Assembly: GCA_028280635.1 (NCBI GenBank)
Contig: JANQLM010000104.1
Span: forward strand, 88,182-152,181
Length of the DNA stretch: 64,000 nucleotides
DNA from: Halieaceae bacterium
GTDB lineage: Bacteria > Pseudomonadota > Gammaproteobacteria > Pseudomonadales > Halieaceae
Reading direction: 5' to 3'
The notes under the pieces are model-generated. The model searched no databases and had not been told where the DNA came from. It worked only from the letters and a program-made list of their open reading frames with translations. The translations under genes and the position numbers were made by a program. Numbering within the stretch: position 1 is the first letter of the stretch; each line of letters begins with the position of its first letter. Of this stretch, positions 51,582 to 60,692 are shown in pieces.

Positions 51582-53369
51582 ATGTACAGCGCTGATCACC
51601 TGAATCTGAGCCGTCGACGGTTTCTTCGCCAGGGGGCTTTCACGACGGCGGCCCTCGGCCTGAATCTGCTCCTCCCACCCTGGGCACGCAGTGGTGCGGC
51701 TTCAAACCTCGGCGGCATTCGGCCACTGTCCGGCAACGTCTTCGATCTCAGCGTCGATAAGGCGCCCTGCACGATCGACGGACGCGGCGGGCAGGGCATC
51801 CTGGTGAACGGCCAGTTGCCCGCGCCGCTTTTGCGCTGGCGCGAGGGTGAAACCGTCACCCTGCGGGTCACCAACAGGCTGGCGGTGGATACCTCGATTC
51901 ACTGGCACGGCATCCTGCTGCCCTTCCAGATGGACGGTGTTCCGGGTGTGACCTTCCCGGGCATCAGGCCGGGAGAGACCTTCGTCTACGAATTTCCGCT
52001 GAAGCAGGCGGGCACCTACTGGTATCACAGTCACTCAGGCCTGCAGGAGCAGAGCGGCCACTACGGGCCTCTCATCATTGAACCGCAGGGTGTTGACCCC
52101 GATGTTGTAGACCGGGAGTACGTGATACTGCTGTCGGACTGGACCTTTGAAGACCCGCATCGCGTCTTCGCCAAGCTCAAGAAGATGCCCGATAACTACA
52201 ATTTCCAGCGGCGCACCGCCGGCGAGTTTTTCCGCGACAGTCGCGAGCGAGGCCTCGGCAACACCGTCGACGATCGGCTGATGTGGGGCGCAATGCGCAT
52301 GAACGCCGCGGATATTGCTGACGTTACCGGCGCTACCTATACCTACCTGATCAATGGTCACGGTCCACAGGACAACTGGACCGGCCTGTTCAATTCCGGG
52401 GAGCGTGTTCGGCTTCGGTTTATCAACGCGTCTGCAATGAGCATTTTCAACGTCAGGATTCCCGGCCTGCCGCTGAGTATCGTGCAGGCCGACGGCCTGC
52501 CGGTCGCCCCGGTTGAAACTGACGAGTTCCAGATTGGTGTCGCCGAGACCTTTGATGTCATCGTGCAGCCCCGGGATCGTGCCTATACGCTGATGGCTGA
52601 GAGCAATGACCGCTACGGGTATGCCCGCGCCACGCTGGCACCGCGAGAAGGCCTGTCTGCTGAGGTGCCGGCGCTACGGCCGCGACCAACCCTAACCATG
52701 AAAGACATGGCCATGGACCACGGGGAGCACAGCGGCATGAACCAAAGCGGCATGGATCATAGCGGCATGGATCATAGCGGCATGGATCACGCCGCCATGG
52801 GTCATGGAATGGATCACGGCAATGGCACAGAGCGGCAGCAACACAAGCACGCGAAAGGCCCCGGTGTGGTAGGCCTGGCCATGAACCCGGCCAACCGATT
52901 GAGCGAGCGCCCTCTGGGCCTGCAGGACGCAGACCATCGGGTACTGGTGTACACGGACCTGCAAGCCAGGGAGAAGAATCCCGATGTTCGTCCGCCCCAG
53001 CGCGAGCTCGAACTGCACCTGACGAGCAACATGGAACGCTACATGTGGTCCTTTGATGGCCTGAAGTTTTCCGAGGTGGACGAGCCCATCAAGCTCTACA
53101 AGGGTGAGAGAGTGCGTCTCACACTGGTCAATGACACCATGATGCCGCACCCGATCCATCTCCACGGGATGTTCTTTGAGGTAGTCACCAACGAGGGCGA
53201 CTTCAAACCGCGCAAGCACACTATCGTGGTAAAACCCGGGGAAAAGCTGTCCGTGGATATCACCGCCGATGCGATCGGCGACTGGGCTTTTCACTGCCAC
53301 CTGCTCTATCACATGCACGCCGGGATGATGCGCGTTGTCTCGGTGCTCGACGAGCCCGCTCCACTGTGA
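51582..53369 (+). CDS. copA: Multicopper oxidase CopA (copper resistance)
   Basis: Periplasmic Cu(I) oxidase of 595 residues. N terminus has a Tat signal (SRRRFLRQGAFTTAALGL). Copper ligands: HWHG, YWYHSHSG, C-terminal HPIHLHGMFFEV and HCHLLYHMHAGMM. A Met/His-rich insert (MNQSGMDHSGMDHSGMDH-type repeats near residues 380-410) may load copper. The ATG is only 6 bp past a putative -10 element, so the transcript may be leaderless. It overlaps copB by GTGA. Confidence 0.94.
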   Translation: MYSADHLNLSRRRFLRQGAFTTAALGLNLLLPPWARSGAASNLGGIRPLSGNVFDLSVDKAPCTIDGRGGQGILVNGQLPAPLLRWREGETVTLRVTNRLAVDTSIHWHGILLPFQMDGVPGVTFPGIRPGETFVYEFPLKQAGTYWYHSHSGLQEQSGHYGPLIIEPQGVDPDVVDREYVILLSDWTFEDPHRVFAKLKKMPDNYNFQRRTAGEFFRDSRERGLGNTVDDRLMWGAMRMNAADIADVTGATYTYLINGHGPQDNWTGLFNSGERVRLRFINASAMSIFNVRIPGLPLSIVQADGLPVAPVETDEFQIGVAETFDVIVQPRDRAYTLMAESNDRYGYARATLAPREGLSAEVPALRPRPTLTMKDMAMDHGEHSGMNQSGMDHSGMDHSGMDHAAMGHGMDHGNGTERQQHKHAKGPGVVGLAMNPANRLSERPLGLQDADHRVLVYTDLQAREKNPDVRPPQRELELHLTSNMERYMWSFDGLKFSEVDEPIKLYKGERVRLTLVNDTMMPHPIHLHGMFFEVVTNEGDFKPRKHTIVVKPGEKLSVDITADAIGDWAFHCHLLYHMHAGMMRVVSVLDEPAPL

Positions 53370-54136
53370 AGCAGTCAGCCACTCTGCTCGTTATCGGAGT
53401 CCTGCTGTGTGCGGGAGAAGGGCGCGCCCAGACCGCGGCCGACGCATTCTACGATCCCGAGGCCATGGCTGCGGCACGTGAGGCGCTGAAAGACGGACAT
53501 GGCAACCAGGTAAACAGCCTGGCGATCGCCGAACGCATGGAGTACAGCGCGGCGGACAGTGAGGATGCTTTTGTCTGGGAGGGCCAGGGCTGGCTGGGCA
53601 CGGACGCGAACAAGCTCTGGGTGAAAACCGAGGGTGAGTATGTGGATGGGGATGGCACGGAAGAAGCTGAGTTGCAGTTTCTCTACAGCCGGGCGGTGAG
53701 TGCGTTCTGGGATCTGCAGGCGGGCATCCGCCACGACTTCAAGCCCTCTCCCAGTCGCAGCCACCTGGTGTTCGGCGCGCAGGGGCTGGCGCCTTACTGG
53801 TTCGAGGTGGATTCCGCGCTGTTCCTGAGTGACGAAGGCAAGCTCACGGCCCGTCTTGAGCTTGAATACGACGTCCTGCTGACCCAGCGTCTCATCCTGC
53901 AACCGCGTCTCGAGCTTAACGTCGCAGCGTCTTCCGACAGGGAGGTGGGCATCGGCCGCGGCTTTTTTGATTCCGTTGCAGAACTGCGATTGCGCTACGA
54001 AATTCGCCGCGAGTTTGCTCCCTACCTCGGTGTCAGTTGGGGAGGAGACTTCAACGACACCGCCGACCTGGTTGAACGTGAGGGCGGCAACCCCCGGGAG
54101 TTCGCCCTGGTGGCGGGTTTTCGCGCCTGGTTCTAG
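53366..54136 (+). CDS. copB: Copper resistance outer-membrane protein CopB
   Basis: A 256-residue outer-membrane beta-barrel. Signal peptide (KQSATLLVIGVLLCAGEGRAQ) then WLGTDANKLWVKTEGEY, LQAGIRHDFKPSPSR, APYWFEVDSALFLSDEGKLTARLELEYD in family order, and APYLGVSWGGDF. It starts at GTG 53366 overlapping the copA stop, the usual copAB arrangement. The Met-rich N-terminal region of some CopB proteins is absent. Confidence 0.9.
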   Translation: MKQSATLLVIGVLLCAGEGRAQTAADAFYDPEAMAAAREALKDGHGNQVNSLAIAERMEYSAADSEDAFVWEGQGWLGTDANKLWVKTEGEYVDGDGTEEAELQFLYSRAVSAFWDLQAGIRHDFKPSPSRSHLVFGAQGLAPYWFEVDSALFLSDEGKLTARLELEYDVLLTQRLILQPRLELNVAASSDREVGIGRGFFDSVAELRLRYEIRREFAPYLGVSWGGDFNDTADLVEREGGNPREFALVAGFRAWF

Positions 54137-54297
54137 GGCCTGGGCCCGGCGCCAGGGCCGCTCGCACTGGCCTGATCACCTAAGCCCCATGCTCGATAAC
54201 TGAGGCCTTTTACTCCGGTCTTCCAGGGGCCTGCAAGTTGGCACCCGGGATTTCCATCCCGCCCCGGTGCGTAAACTGTTCCAGGGCAATTTTACCT

Positions 54298-54322
54298 GCA
54301 AATAAGATTGATTTTCATTTGC
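54298..54322. promoter_or_regulatory. Putative Fur box before the siderophore receptor
   Basis: A dyad starting GCAAATAAGATTGATTTTCA with matching ends GCAAAT and ATTTGC; inner part resembles Fur hexamers. It ends 50 bp before the receptor ATG. Confidence 0.5.
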
Positions 54323-54372
54323 AACTGCACTAACGTGCGAATCCCCTGAAAAATACCAGAGTATTCCCCACA

Positions 54373-56475
54373 ATGAAGCGTAATTCCCTGTACCTGGCTG
54401 CCCTGGGCACTGCCGTATTGCCCGCTATTGCCCTTGCCCAGACCACCTCGACTGAGAACACGGCCCAGGAAGAAGTGGTGGTGAGAGGAAAATACCTGCA
54501 GTCGGAGCGGGTCAACGCCCTGCATACGCCTACCCCGATTCTCGATGTGCCCCAGAGTCTCTCCATCGTTACCCTGGAGCAGATGCAGCGCCAGGCGTTT
54601 GTGACTATTGGAGACCTGATCAACTACACCCCTGGCGTCAACAACTCCCAGGGCGAGGCGCACCGCGATGCGATCGTGTTCCGCGGCATACGTTCCACCG
54701 CTGATTTCTACATCGACGGTACCCGGGACGACGTGCAGTACTTCCGGCCCTTGTATAACCTTGAGCAGATCGAAATCCTGCGCGGCCCCAACGCCCTGCT
54801 GTTTGGCCGTGGCGGCGCCGGCGGGGTTCTCAACCGGGTGACCAAGAAGGGCGTGGTGGGCAACAACTTCAACACCTTCCGCGCGTCGATGGATTCCTTC
54901 GGTGAGTACAACGTGCAGTTCGACAGCAACTATTCCGTTAGTGACGACTCGGCGTTCCGCTTCAATGCCTACTACGAAGGCCTGGACAGTGAGCGTGACT
55001 TTGCCGACGGTGAGCGCTGGGGCGTCAACCCCACCGCGAAATTTGTGTTGGGCGACTCCACGGTGCTCGATGTCTCCTACGAATACATCGACCACAGCCA
55101 GTTTATCGATCGCGGCATCGTCACCGGCGCAGACGGCGAGCCGGTCGAGCGCTTTGACGATATCGTCTTCGGGGACCGCGAACTGAACGACGCGACCCTG
55201 GAGGCGCACCTGTTCCGCGCCAGTCTGCAGCACGAATTCTCCGATGCGGTGAAGGGCAACGTCAGCGCCTTCTACGGCGACTACGACAAGCTCTACGAGA
55301 ACTTCTATGCGTCAGCTTACGACGAGGAAAATTCGCCGGATGAGGTAACGCTCGACGGCTACCTGGACACCACGGACCGGCAAAACCTCATTTTCACCGG
55401 CAACCTGGTGGGTCAGTTCGATACCGGCAGCGTCGGGCACACGCTGCTGTTCGGGGCAGAGTACATCGACACCTCCTCCGACCAGGACCGCTACAACGCT
55501 TTCTGGGACAGCACCCAGGACGACAACGAGATCTTCTCCATCTCGCGACCGCTCAACCTGCGTAATGGGGTGGGCGTCAACGCCGCCGGCCAGGTGGTCA
55601 CCAACGACTTCACGGTGGACCTGAATGACGACACCCGGGTGGATCTCGAGGTTTACTCCTTCTTTATCCAGGACGAGATCGCGCTCACCGAGCAGTTCTC
55701 CCTGGTAGTCGGCGCCCGTTATGACAATTTTGATATCGAAGTCTTCAACGTGCCGGCCGGCGAAACCCGCAATCGTAATGACGACGAAGTTACGCCGCGC
55801 GGTGGCCTGATCTACAAACCCCGGGAGAACATTTCCCTGTACGCCAGCTACAGCGAAACCTTCCTGCCGCGCAGTGGCGAGCAGTACGCCAACATCAACG
55901 GCGATGCCGACGACCTGGATCCGGATGAATTCGAGAGCCGGGAGATCGGCATGAAATGGGACTTCGAATCCGGTTTGAGCCTGACCATGGCCTATTTTGA
56001 GAACGAGCAGACGCGCGCAGACATCGACAACGACACCGGAGAGAACTTTGAGGTGCGTGGTCTTGAGGTGGATGGCTTTGAGGTGCAGATCGAAGGCCAG
56101 TTGGGTGACAGCCTCTATGTCCGCGGCGGTTACAGCTATTTCGACGGTGAGACCGGTGGCGGTGACGAGCCCCGCGAACTGCCTGAAAACATGGCCTCGA
56201 TCTGGGGGGTGTATCAGCTCAACAGCCAGTGGGGCTTTGGTCTCGGCGCCACCTACCAGGATGAATCGCTGATCACCGACGGCGGTACCGCGGTGCTGCC
56301 CAGCTACACCCGTGTCGATGCGGCGGTCTATTACGAGTTGTCCAACAATCTGCGGATGCAGCTCAACGTCGAAAACCTGTTCGATGAACGGTACTTCCCC
56401 ACCTCACACAGTACCCACCAGGCGACTGTCGGCGAGGAGCTCAACGCGCGGCTCACCATCAGCGGCAGTTTCTAA
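54373..56475 (+). CDS. TonB-dependent siderophore receptor (catecholate, Fiu/FhuA-like)
   Basis: A 700-residue receptor. Signal peptide ALGTAVLPAIALAQ; TonB box EEVVVRGKYLQ; plug with TPTPILDVPQSLSIVTLEQM, GDLINYTPGVNNSQGEAHRDAIVFRG-type block, and IEILRGPNALLFGRGGAGG. The C-terminal ending LTISGSF is typical. This family imports ferric catecholates. A Fur-like dyad upstream and lack of a Zur-like box suggest iron control. Confidence 0.93.
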   Translation: MKRNSLYLAALGTAVLPAIALAQTTSTENTAQEEVVVRGKYLQSERVNALHTPTPILDVPQSLSIVTLEQMQRQAFVTIGDLINYTPGVNNSQGEAHRDAIVFRGIRSTADFYIDGTRDDVQYFRPLYNLEQIEILRGPNALLFGRGGAGGVLNRVTKKGVVGNNFNTFRASMDSFGEYNVQFDSNYSVSDDSAFRFNAYYEGLDSERDFADGERWGVNPTAKFVLGDSTVLDVSYEYIDHSQFIDRGIVTGADGEPVERFDDIVFGDRELNDATLEAHLFRASLQHEFSDAVKGNVSAFYGDYDKLYENFYASAYDEENSPDEVTLDGYLDTTDRQNLIFTGNLVGQFDTGSVGHTLLFGAEYIDTSSDQDRYNAFWDSTQDDNEIFSISRPLNLRNGVGVNAAGQVVTNDFTVDLNDDTRVDLEVYSFFIQDEIALTEQFSLVVGARYDNFDIEVFNVPAGETRNRNDDEVTPRGGLIYKPRENISLYASYSETFLPRSGEQYANINGDADDLDPDEFESREIGMKWDFESGLSLTMAYFENEQTRADIDNDTGENFEVRGLEVDGFEVQIEGQLGDSLYVRGGYSYFDGETGGGDEPRELPENMASIWGVYQLNSQWGFGLGATYQDESLITDGGTAVLPSYTRVDAAVYYELSNNLRMQLNVENLFDERYFPTSHSTHQATVGEELNARLTISGSF

Positions 56476-56488
56476 ACACGGCTTCTAT

Positions 56489-56575
56489 AGCCTGGCCACC
56501 TTGGTACCATAGGCGTCCCACGAATTCAGCGGTTCAGCCGCTGGTGTAAAACTTGAGGCGCACTTGGCCAGGCTA
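56489..56575 (+). promoter_or_regulatory. Nested inverted repeats around the start of the 6-PTPS-like gene
   Basis: An 11-bp perfect inverted repeat TAGCCTGGCCA (56489) and TGGCCAGGCTA (56565-56575) encloses a smaller hairpin CAGCGGTTCAGCCGCTG (about 56527-56543). The distal arm covers the TTG start codon at 56564, so an RNA fold could hide it; it may also serve as terminator of the receptor gene. Confidence 0.4.
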
Positions 56576-57418
56576 TTTGTAGACAATCTGACGGTAATGG
56601 ACTTCTCGTTCCTGGATCGGGATCGCGGTGTGGTCGGTGAATCCTGGATCGTGGATATCGAACTGACCGGCGAGCTGGATGAACAGGGCATGGTGTTCGA
56701 CTTCGGCCATGTCAAAAAGCAGATCAAGCAGTTCATCGACGCGCAGGCCGATCACCGCCTGCTGGTGCCGGCGGCCTCATCGGCCTGCAGCACCCGCATT
56801 GCCGGTGAGCAACTGTCGGTAGATTTTCAGTTGAGTTCGGGCGCCGAGATTCGCCACGAGTCGCCGCGCGATGCGGTGCTGCTGCTGGCGGCGGAATCGG
56901 TGGACCCTTTGCAGCTCGCCGAGGATTTGCAGATCCAGTTGAAGAGCATACTGCCGGAGAACGTCGAGGACGTGCTCATCAAGCTGCGTCCGGAAGCGAT
57001 TGATGGCGCCTATTTTCATTACACCCATGGCCTGCAGAAGCACCAGGGCCAGTGCCAGCGGATAGCTCACGGTCACCGTTCCCGCATCGAAATCCTCATC
57101 GACGGGCAGCGCAACGCCGAGCTGGAGGCGCTGTGGGCGGACCGCCTCACTGATATCTATATCGCGACGGACAGTCATATCGTTGAGGAGTTTGAGCACC
57201 AGGGCATTCCGCACCTGAAGCTGGCCTACACCGCGGCCCAGGGCGACTTTGTCATCAGCCTGCCCAGTGAGCAGGTGTTTGTGGTGCCGCAGGTCAGCAC
57301 GGTGGAAAACATTGCCATCCACCTGGCCGAGCGCGTCGCCAGCAATACGCCAGGCGACGTTTTGGTGAAGGCCTTCGAGGGGGTGGGGAAGGGCGCCTTC
57401 GGCACCGGCGGTTTATAG
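56564..57418 (+). CDS. 6-pyruvoyl-tetrahydropterin synthase/QueD-like tandem protein
   Basis: A 284-residue protein with two T-fold-like halves. The first (1-120) has MDFSFLDRDRG, VFDFGHVKKQI and ADHRLLVP, the typical DF and DH motifs. The second (140-284) contains YFHYTHGLQKH and AHGHRSRIEI, matching the His-x-His zinc site region of QueD/PTPS. The zinc triad would thus be in the second half. TTG start at 56564 after TTGAGGCG. Such enzymes make 6-carboxy- or 6-pyruvoyl-tetrahydropterin; the double form may have another role. Confidence 0.8.
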   Translation: MARLFVDNLTVMDFSFLDRDRGVVGESWIVDIELTGELDEQGMVFDFGHVKKQIKQFIDAQADHRLLVPAASSACSTRIAGEQLSVDFQLSSGAEIRHESPRDAVLLLAAESVDPLQLAEDLQIQLKSILPENVEDVLIKLRPEAIDGAYFHYTHGLQKHQGQCQRIAHGHRSRIEILIDGQRNAELEALWADRLTDIYIATDSHIVEEFEHQGIPHLKLAYTAAQGDFVISLPSEQVFVVPQVSTVENIAIHLAERVASNTPGDVLVKAFEGVGKGAFGTGGL

Positions 57419-57434
57419 AAGGACACAACAAACA

Positions 57435-58394
57435 ATGATTGTGCAGAAACGCTACTTACTGATCGTTCTTGTGCCGCTCTTTTTCGCGCTGATCTTTCTT
57501 GCAACGCGAAGTACTCGGCTCAGAAATGCTTATTACGCCATCACTTATGAGCGGACCCTGGATGCCTACTCGCAGACGGATACGACGGTCACGGATGTTG
57601 TTGCCTCGATCGATCCGAGTGGTCGGCATGCAACTCTATTGTCTGCGTTCTTCGGTCTGGATGACGCGCTACCGGGGCTGGCCAGCTTGGTAGCTTGTGA
57701 AGGTGCGGGCGGTAAGGATGGCATGCCGGTCGTTTTTTCCCACGAGCTTGACGTTAAATCTTTAGAGCCCGGGGACTTTAAGGTCACGAGCGCTTCTGGC
57801 ACGGTCGGGGAAGTCACCTGCCTGACGCTGGCGCCCGCTGATGACCCAGGCGAGCTACGTACCGTGCTGCTTATCGGCCAGTATGGAAGCGCCGATGATC
57901 AGCCAAAGACTGTGCAGATTGTGGGAAACGTGCTGGCACTGGATCATACGGTGAACTTCAAGGGAGCGAGCGTAGCTGTAACGCCACTGGAAGATGGGCC
58001 CACCCTGGTGACGGCCGAGCTTGTGCCGGAAACGCTGTGGGCGCTAGACCAACCAGGCACCAGCATCCCCTTTGGAGGTGGTAGTGGCTGCCCGACAGGT
58101 ACCAGCCAGATTGTACGAGTGACCTGGAGTGGCGGTATTACCAAGCCCGGCGGGCGCGATGCGGACGACGTTGAGCGCACGCTCTACAGCGTGACTTTAA
58201 AAGGGGGCGAGCAGGCGTCATACAAATCCAGCCCCTATGCACTGGGAGATCTGCAGGATGGTGACAATAACCACATGCTTTGTCTGGATACTGCAGATGC
58301 AGTCATTTCCGTCGCTTTTCCCGCCGGACATCTCACCGACCCACGCGATGACCTTAATCCTGCCTCATCGGTAGCTGTTAACAGGCAGTTTTAG
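57435..58394 (+). CDS. Exported or membrane-anchored hypothetical protein
   Basis: A 319-residue protein starting MIVQKRYLLIVLVPLFFALI, an N-terminal membrane helix or signal anchor. The rest is soluble and rich in beta-forming residues, with paired cysteines (VACEGAG, VTCLTLAP, SGCPTGT, HMLCLD). It contains a WSGGITKPGGRDADDVERTLYSV segment. No family recognised; it may be a secreted beta-sandwich. It follows the 6-PTPS-like gene by 16 bp. Confidence 0.7.
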   Translation: MIVQKRYLLIVLVPLFFALIFLATRSTRLRNAYYAITYERTLDAYSQTDTTVTDVVASIDPSGRHATLLSAFFGLDDALPGLASLVACEGAGGKDGMPVVFSHELDVKSLEPGDFKVTSASGTVGEVTCLTLAPADDPGELRTVLLIGQYGSADDQPKTVQIVGNVLALDHTVNFKGASVAVTPLEDGPTLVTAELVPETLWALDQPGTSIPFGGGSGCPTGTSQIVRVTWSGGITKPGGRDADDVERTLYSVTLKGGEQASYKSSPYALGDLQDGDNNHMLCLDTADAVISVAFPAGHLTDPRDDLNPASSVAVNRQF

Positions 58395-58510
58395 CCAGGG
58401 GTCTCCCGTGGCCGACGAAGGCTGGTGATTCACCTCCATAGCGCTGGTTGCTGCAAACCGAGTGAGCGGGATAAGCCGTTCAATGCTCGAGCCCTTCTTG
58501 TCATCGTATA

Positions 58511-58523
58511 GATATGATACAAC
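58511..58523. promoter_or_regulatory. Zur-like box upstream of COG0523 copy 3
   Basis: GATATGATACAAC followed by GTATCATT; 34 bp before the GTPase start, a position suited to repression. Confidence 0.65.
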
Positions 58524-58557
58524 GTATCATTCTGCAGAAAATTACTCGAGGGTATTC

Positions 58558-59778
58558 ATGCCGATGCAAACCAATGCCGAAGCCACGCTCCCCGTCACCG
58601 TTCTGTCCGGTTTTCTCGGTGCAGGAAAAACCACCGTGTTGAGCCATGTGCTCAACAACCGGCAGGGCAAGAGAGTTGCCGTGATCGTCAACGATATGAG
58701 TGAAATCAATATCGACTCGGCGATCGTCAAGAATGAAGTGTCCCTGAACCGCAGTGAAGAAAAGCTCGTGGAAATGAGCAATGGCTGCATTTGCTGCACC
58801 CTGCGGGAAGACCTGCTGGAAGAGGTTAACAAGCTCGCGAAGGACGGCCGCTTTGACTACCTGCTGATTGAATCCACCGGCATCTCCGAGCCGCTGCCGG
58901 TGGCGGAGACCTTTACGTTCGCCGATGAAGAGGGCGTGTCGCTCTCAGACGTCGCCAACCTGGACACCATGGTGACGGTGGTCGATGCGGTCAACTTCCT
59001 GAAAGACTACGAGGAAGCGAAATTCCTGCAGGAGACCGGCGAGTCCCTTGGTGAGGAAGACGAGCGCAGCGTGGCCGACCTGCTGGTCGACCAGGTGGAG
59101 TTTGCCGATGTCATCCTGATCAGCAAGACCGACCTGGTCGAGGCTAAGGACGTCCAGCGTTTGACGGCGATTCTGAAAACCCTCAATACCTATGCCCGCA
59201 TCATCCCCATCGCCGAAGGGCAGGTGGACCTGGACGAGGTGCTGGATACCGGGCTGTTCGATTTCCAGCGCGCGCAGCAGGCGCCGGGCTGGCTCAAGGA
59301 GATGCGCGGCGAGCATGTACCGGAGACCGAGGAGTACGGCATCGGCAGCTTCAGCTACAGCGCCCGGCGCCCCTTCAATCCCCGCAAGTTTTACGATTTC
59401 CTCCACAGCCCCTCGCACCACGGTAAGTTGCTGCGCTCCAAGGGCTACTTCTGGCTGGCCACCCGCCCGGAGTTTGCCGGGCAGTGGAGCCAGGCAGGCG
59501 GCATAGCGCGCTACGGTTTTGCCGGGATGTTCTGGGCGGCGGTGCCCAAGCAGAACTGGCCCGAGGACCCGGAGTACCTGGCGTCCATCAAGAAACTGTG
59601 GGTCGAGCCTTTCGGCGACATGCGCCAGGAGTTGGTGTTTATCGGCCAGGGCCTGGATCAGGACGAGATCACGCGTGCGCTGGATGACTGCCTGTTGAGC
59701 GAAGACGAGGTGCTGCGCGGCAAGGAGTATTGGAGCACCCTGGAAGATCCGTTCCCGGCCTGGGAGGCGGGCCCGTGA
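58558..59778 (+). CDS. COG0523 GTPase (ZigA/YciC-like), copy 3
   Basis: A 406-residue G3E GTPase. P-loop GFLGAGKT (18-25), VNDMSEINID, metal motif CICC (77-80), SKTD (variant of NKxD) and a CobW_C domain with RPEFAGQWSQAGG and LVFIGQGLDQDEI. The whole pattern matches the Zur-regulated ZigA/YciC/PA5535-type subgroup. It overlaps the DUF1826 gene by GTGA, as in P. aeruginosa PA5535-PA5534. Start ATG at 58558 follows the box. Confidence 0.94.
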   Translation: MPMQTNAEATLPVTVLSGFLGAGKTTVLSHVLNNRQGKRVAVIVNDMSEINIDSAIVKNEVSLNRSEEKLVEMSNGCICCTLREDLLEEVNKLAKDGRFDYLLIESTGISEPLPVAETFTFADEEGVSLSDVANLDTMVTVVDAVNFLKDYEEAKFLQETGESLGEEDERSVADLLVDQVEFADVILISKTDLVEAKDVQRLTAILKTLNTYARIIPIAEGQVDLDEVLDTGLFDFQRAQQAPGWLKEMRGEHVPETEEYGIGSFSYSARRPFNPRKFYDFLHSPSHHGKLLRSKGYFWLATRPEFAGQWSQAGGIARYGFAGMFWAAVPKQNWPEDPEYLASIKKLWVEPFGDMRQELVFIGQGLDQDEITRALDDCLLSEDEVLRGKEYWSTLEDPFPAWEAGP

Positions 59779-60467
59779 CGCAGGCCAGTGCGGGACGCGT
59801 AACGGCGCTGGATTTCGGGCGCGCAGGCCGTAGCAAGCAGCGCAGGGCCAGTCAGAGTCAGGACCCCACGGTCTTGACCGATGTGTACGAGGAAGACACC
59901 AATATCGTGATCTGGCAGCGCGAGTTGCCAGAGCCGCTGGTGGAAGAGGTGCGAGAGATCCTCGCTTCACTCTACCCACCAGAACTCTCCATGACGGTGT
60001 CACCAGAAGCTGCCCAGCCCGCTATCCAGCAGGCCCTCGGCGGTAAAGCGGCGCCATTGCTGTGCGAGGATGCCGCCCAGTTGGTGGAAATGCTGTGCTG
60101 CCTGTTGGGCATTGAGCGGGTGGGCCTGCGTCTTACGGCTCTCTCCCAGGCCATGTGCCCAAAATTCCACGTCGACCATGTCCCTTGCCGCTTCGTCACC
60201 ACCTATTGCGGTGTCGCTACCGAATGGCTGCCTCATGCGTCCGTTGATCGCGCCAGGCTGGGCCGGGGCAGCAATGGTCTGCCAGACAGTGAATCCGGAC
60301 TCTACCGCCGGGAAGCTGACATACAACAGCTGGAGGCGGGCGACGTAGCCCTCCTGAAAGGCGAGCTCTGGGAAGGCAACGAAGAGGCCGGTCTGGTGCA
60401 CCGTTCACCCGCGGTGCCGGCTGGGGAATCCCGCCTGCTGCTGACGCTTGACGTTGTGGGTGGTTGA
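59775..60467 (+). CDS. DUF1826 family protein, copy 1
   Basis: A 230-residue protein. The second half carries conserved blocks: KFHVDHVPCRF (H132, D134), ATEWL, EAGDVALLKGELW and GLVHRSPAVP (H209, R210), then ESRLLLTLD (R220). The HxD...H...R order is like that of Fe(II)/2-oxoglutarate or cupin-type oxygenases (inference). GTG start at 59775 overlaps the GTPase. Homologues in the Zur regulon are uncharacterised. Confidence 0.87.
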   Translation: MTQASAGRVTALDFGRAGRSKQRRASQSQDPTVLTDVYEEDTNIVIWQRELPEPLVEEVREILASLYPPELSMTVSPEAAQPAIQQALGGKAAPLLCEDAAQLVEMLCCLLGIERVGLRLTALSQAMCPKFHVDHVPCRFVTTYCGVATEWLPHASVDRARLGRGSNGLPDSESGLYRREADIQQLEAGDVALLKGELWEGNEEAGLVHRSPAVPAGESRLLLTLDVVGG

Positions 60468-60531
60468 AACGTCCTTGTAATACCTCCTGGCGTGTTGTGC
60501 CTGTCAGGGCGCAATCTGCTCTTAACATGTA

Positions 60532-60552
60532 CCGCATACTGTCACTATGCGG
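60532..60552. terminator. Hairpin after the GTPase-DUF1826 operon
   Basis: CCGCATA-ctgtcac-TATGCGG, without a long T run. A second hairpin AGGCCAC-taaag-GTGGCCT lies at 60624-60642 ahead of gldA. Confidence 0.35.
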
Positions 60553-60692
60553 GATTCTGCTTCATGCCAGTGTCGGCATATGCATTAGGGTTCTGCGACT
60601 AGTAGAGTGAAGCTAGCCAGCCAAGGCCACTAAAGGTGGCCTGGGTGGCGATTGTCTTTTCACAGCGAGTTTCTACAAGAGGTAAAAGAACC

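Noticed and set aside
54292..55233. A 313-codon minus-strand frame
   Set aside because: Antisense to the siderophore receptor; composition typical of a shadow.
58945..60003. A 352-codon minus-strand frame
   Set aside because: Antisense to COG0523 copy 3 and the DUF1826 start, Arg/Leu/Ala-rich without motifs.
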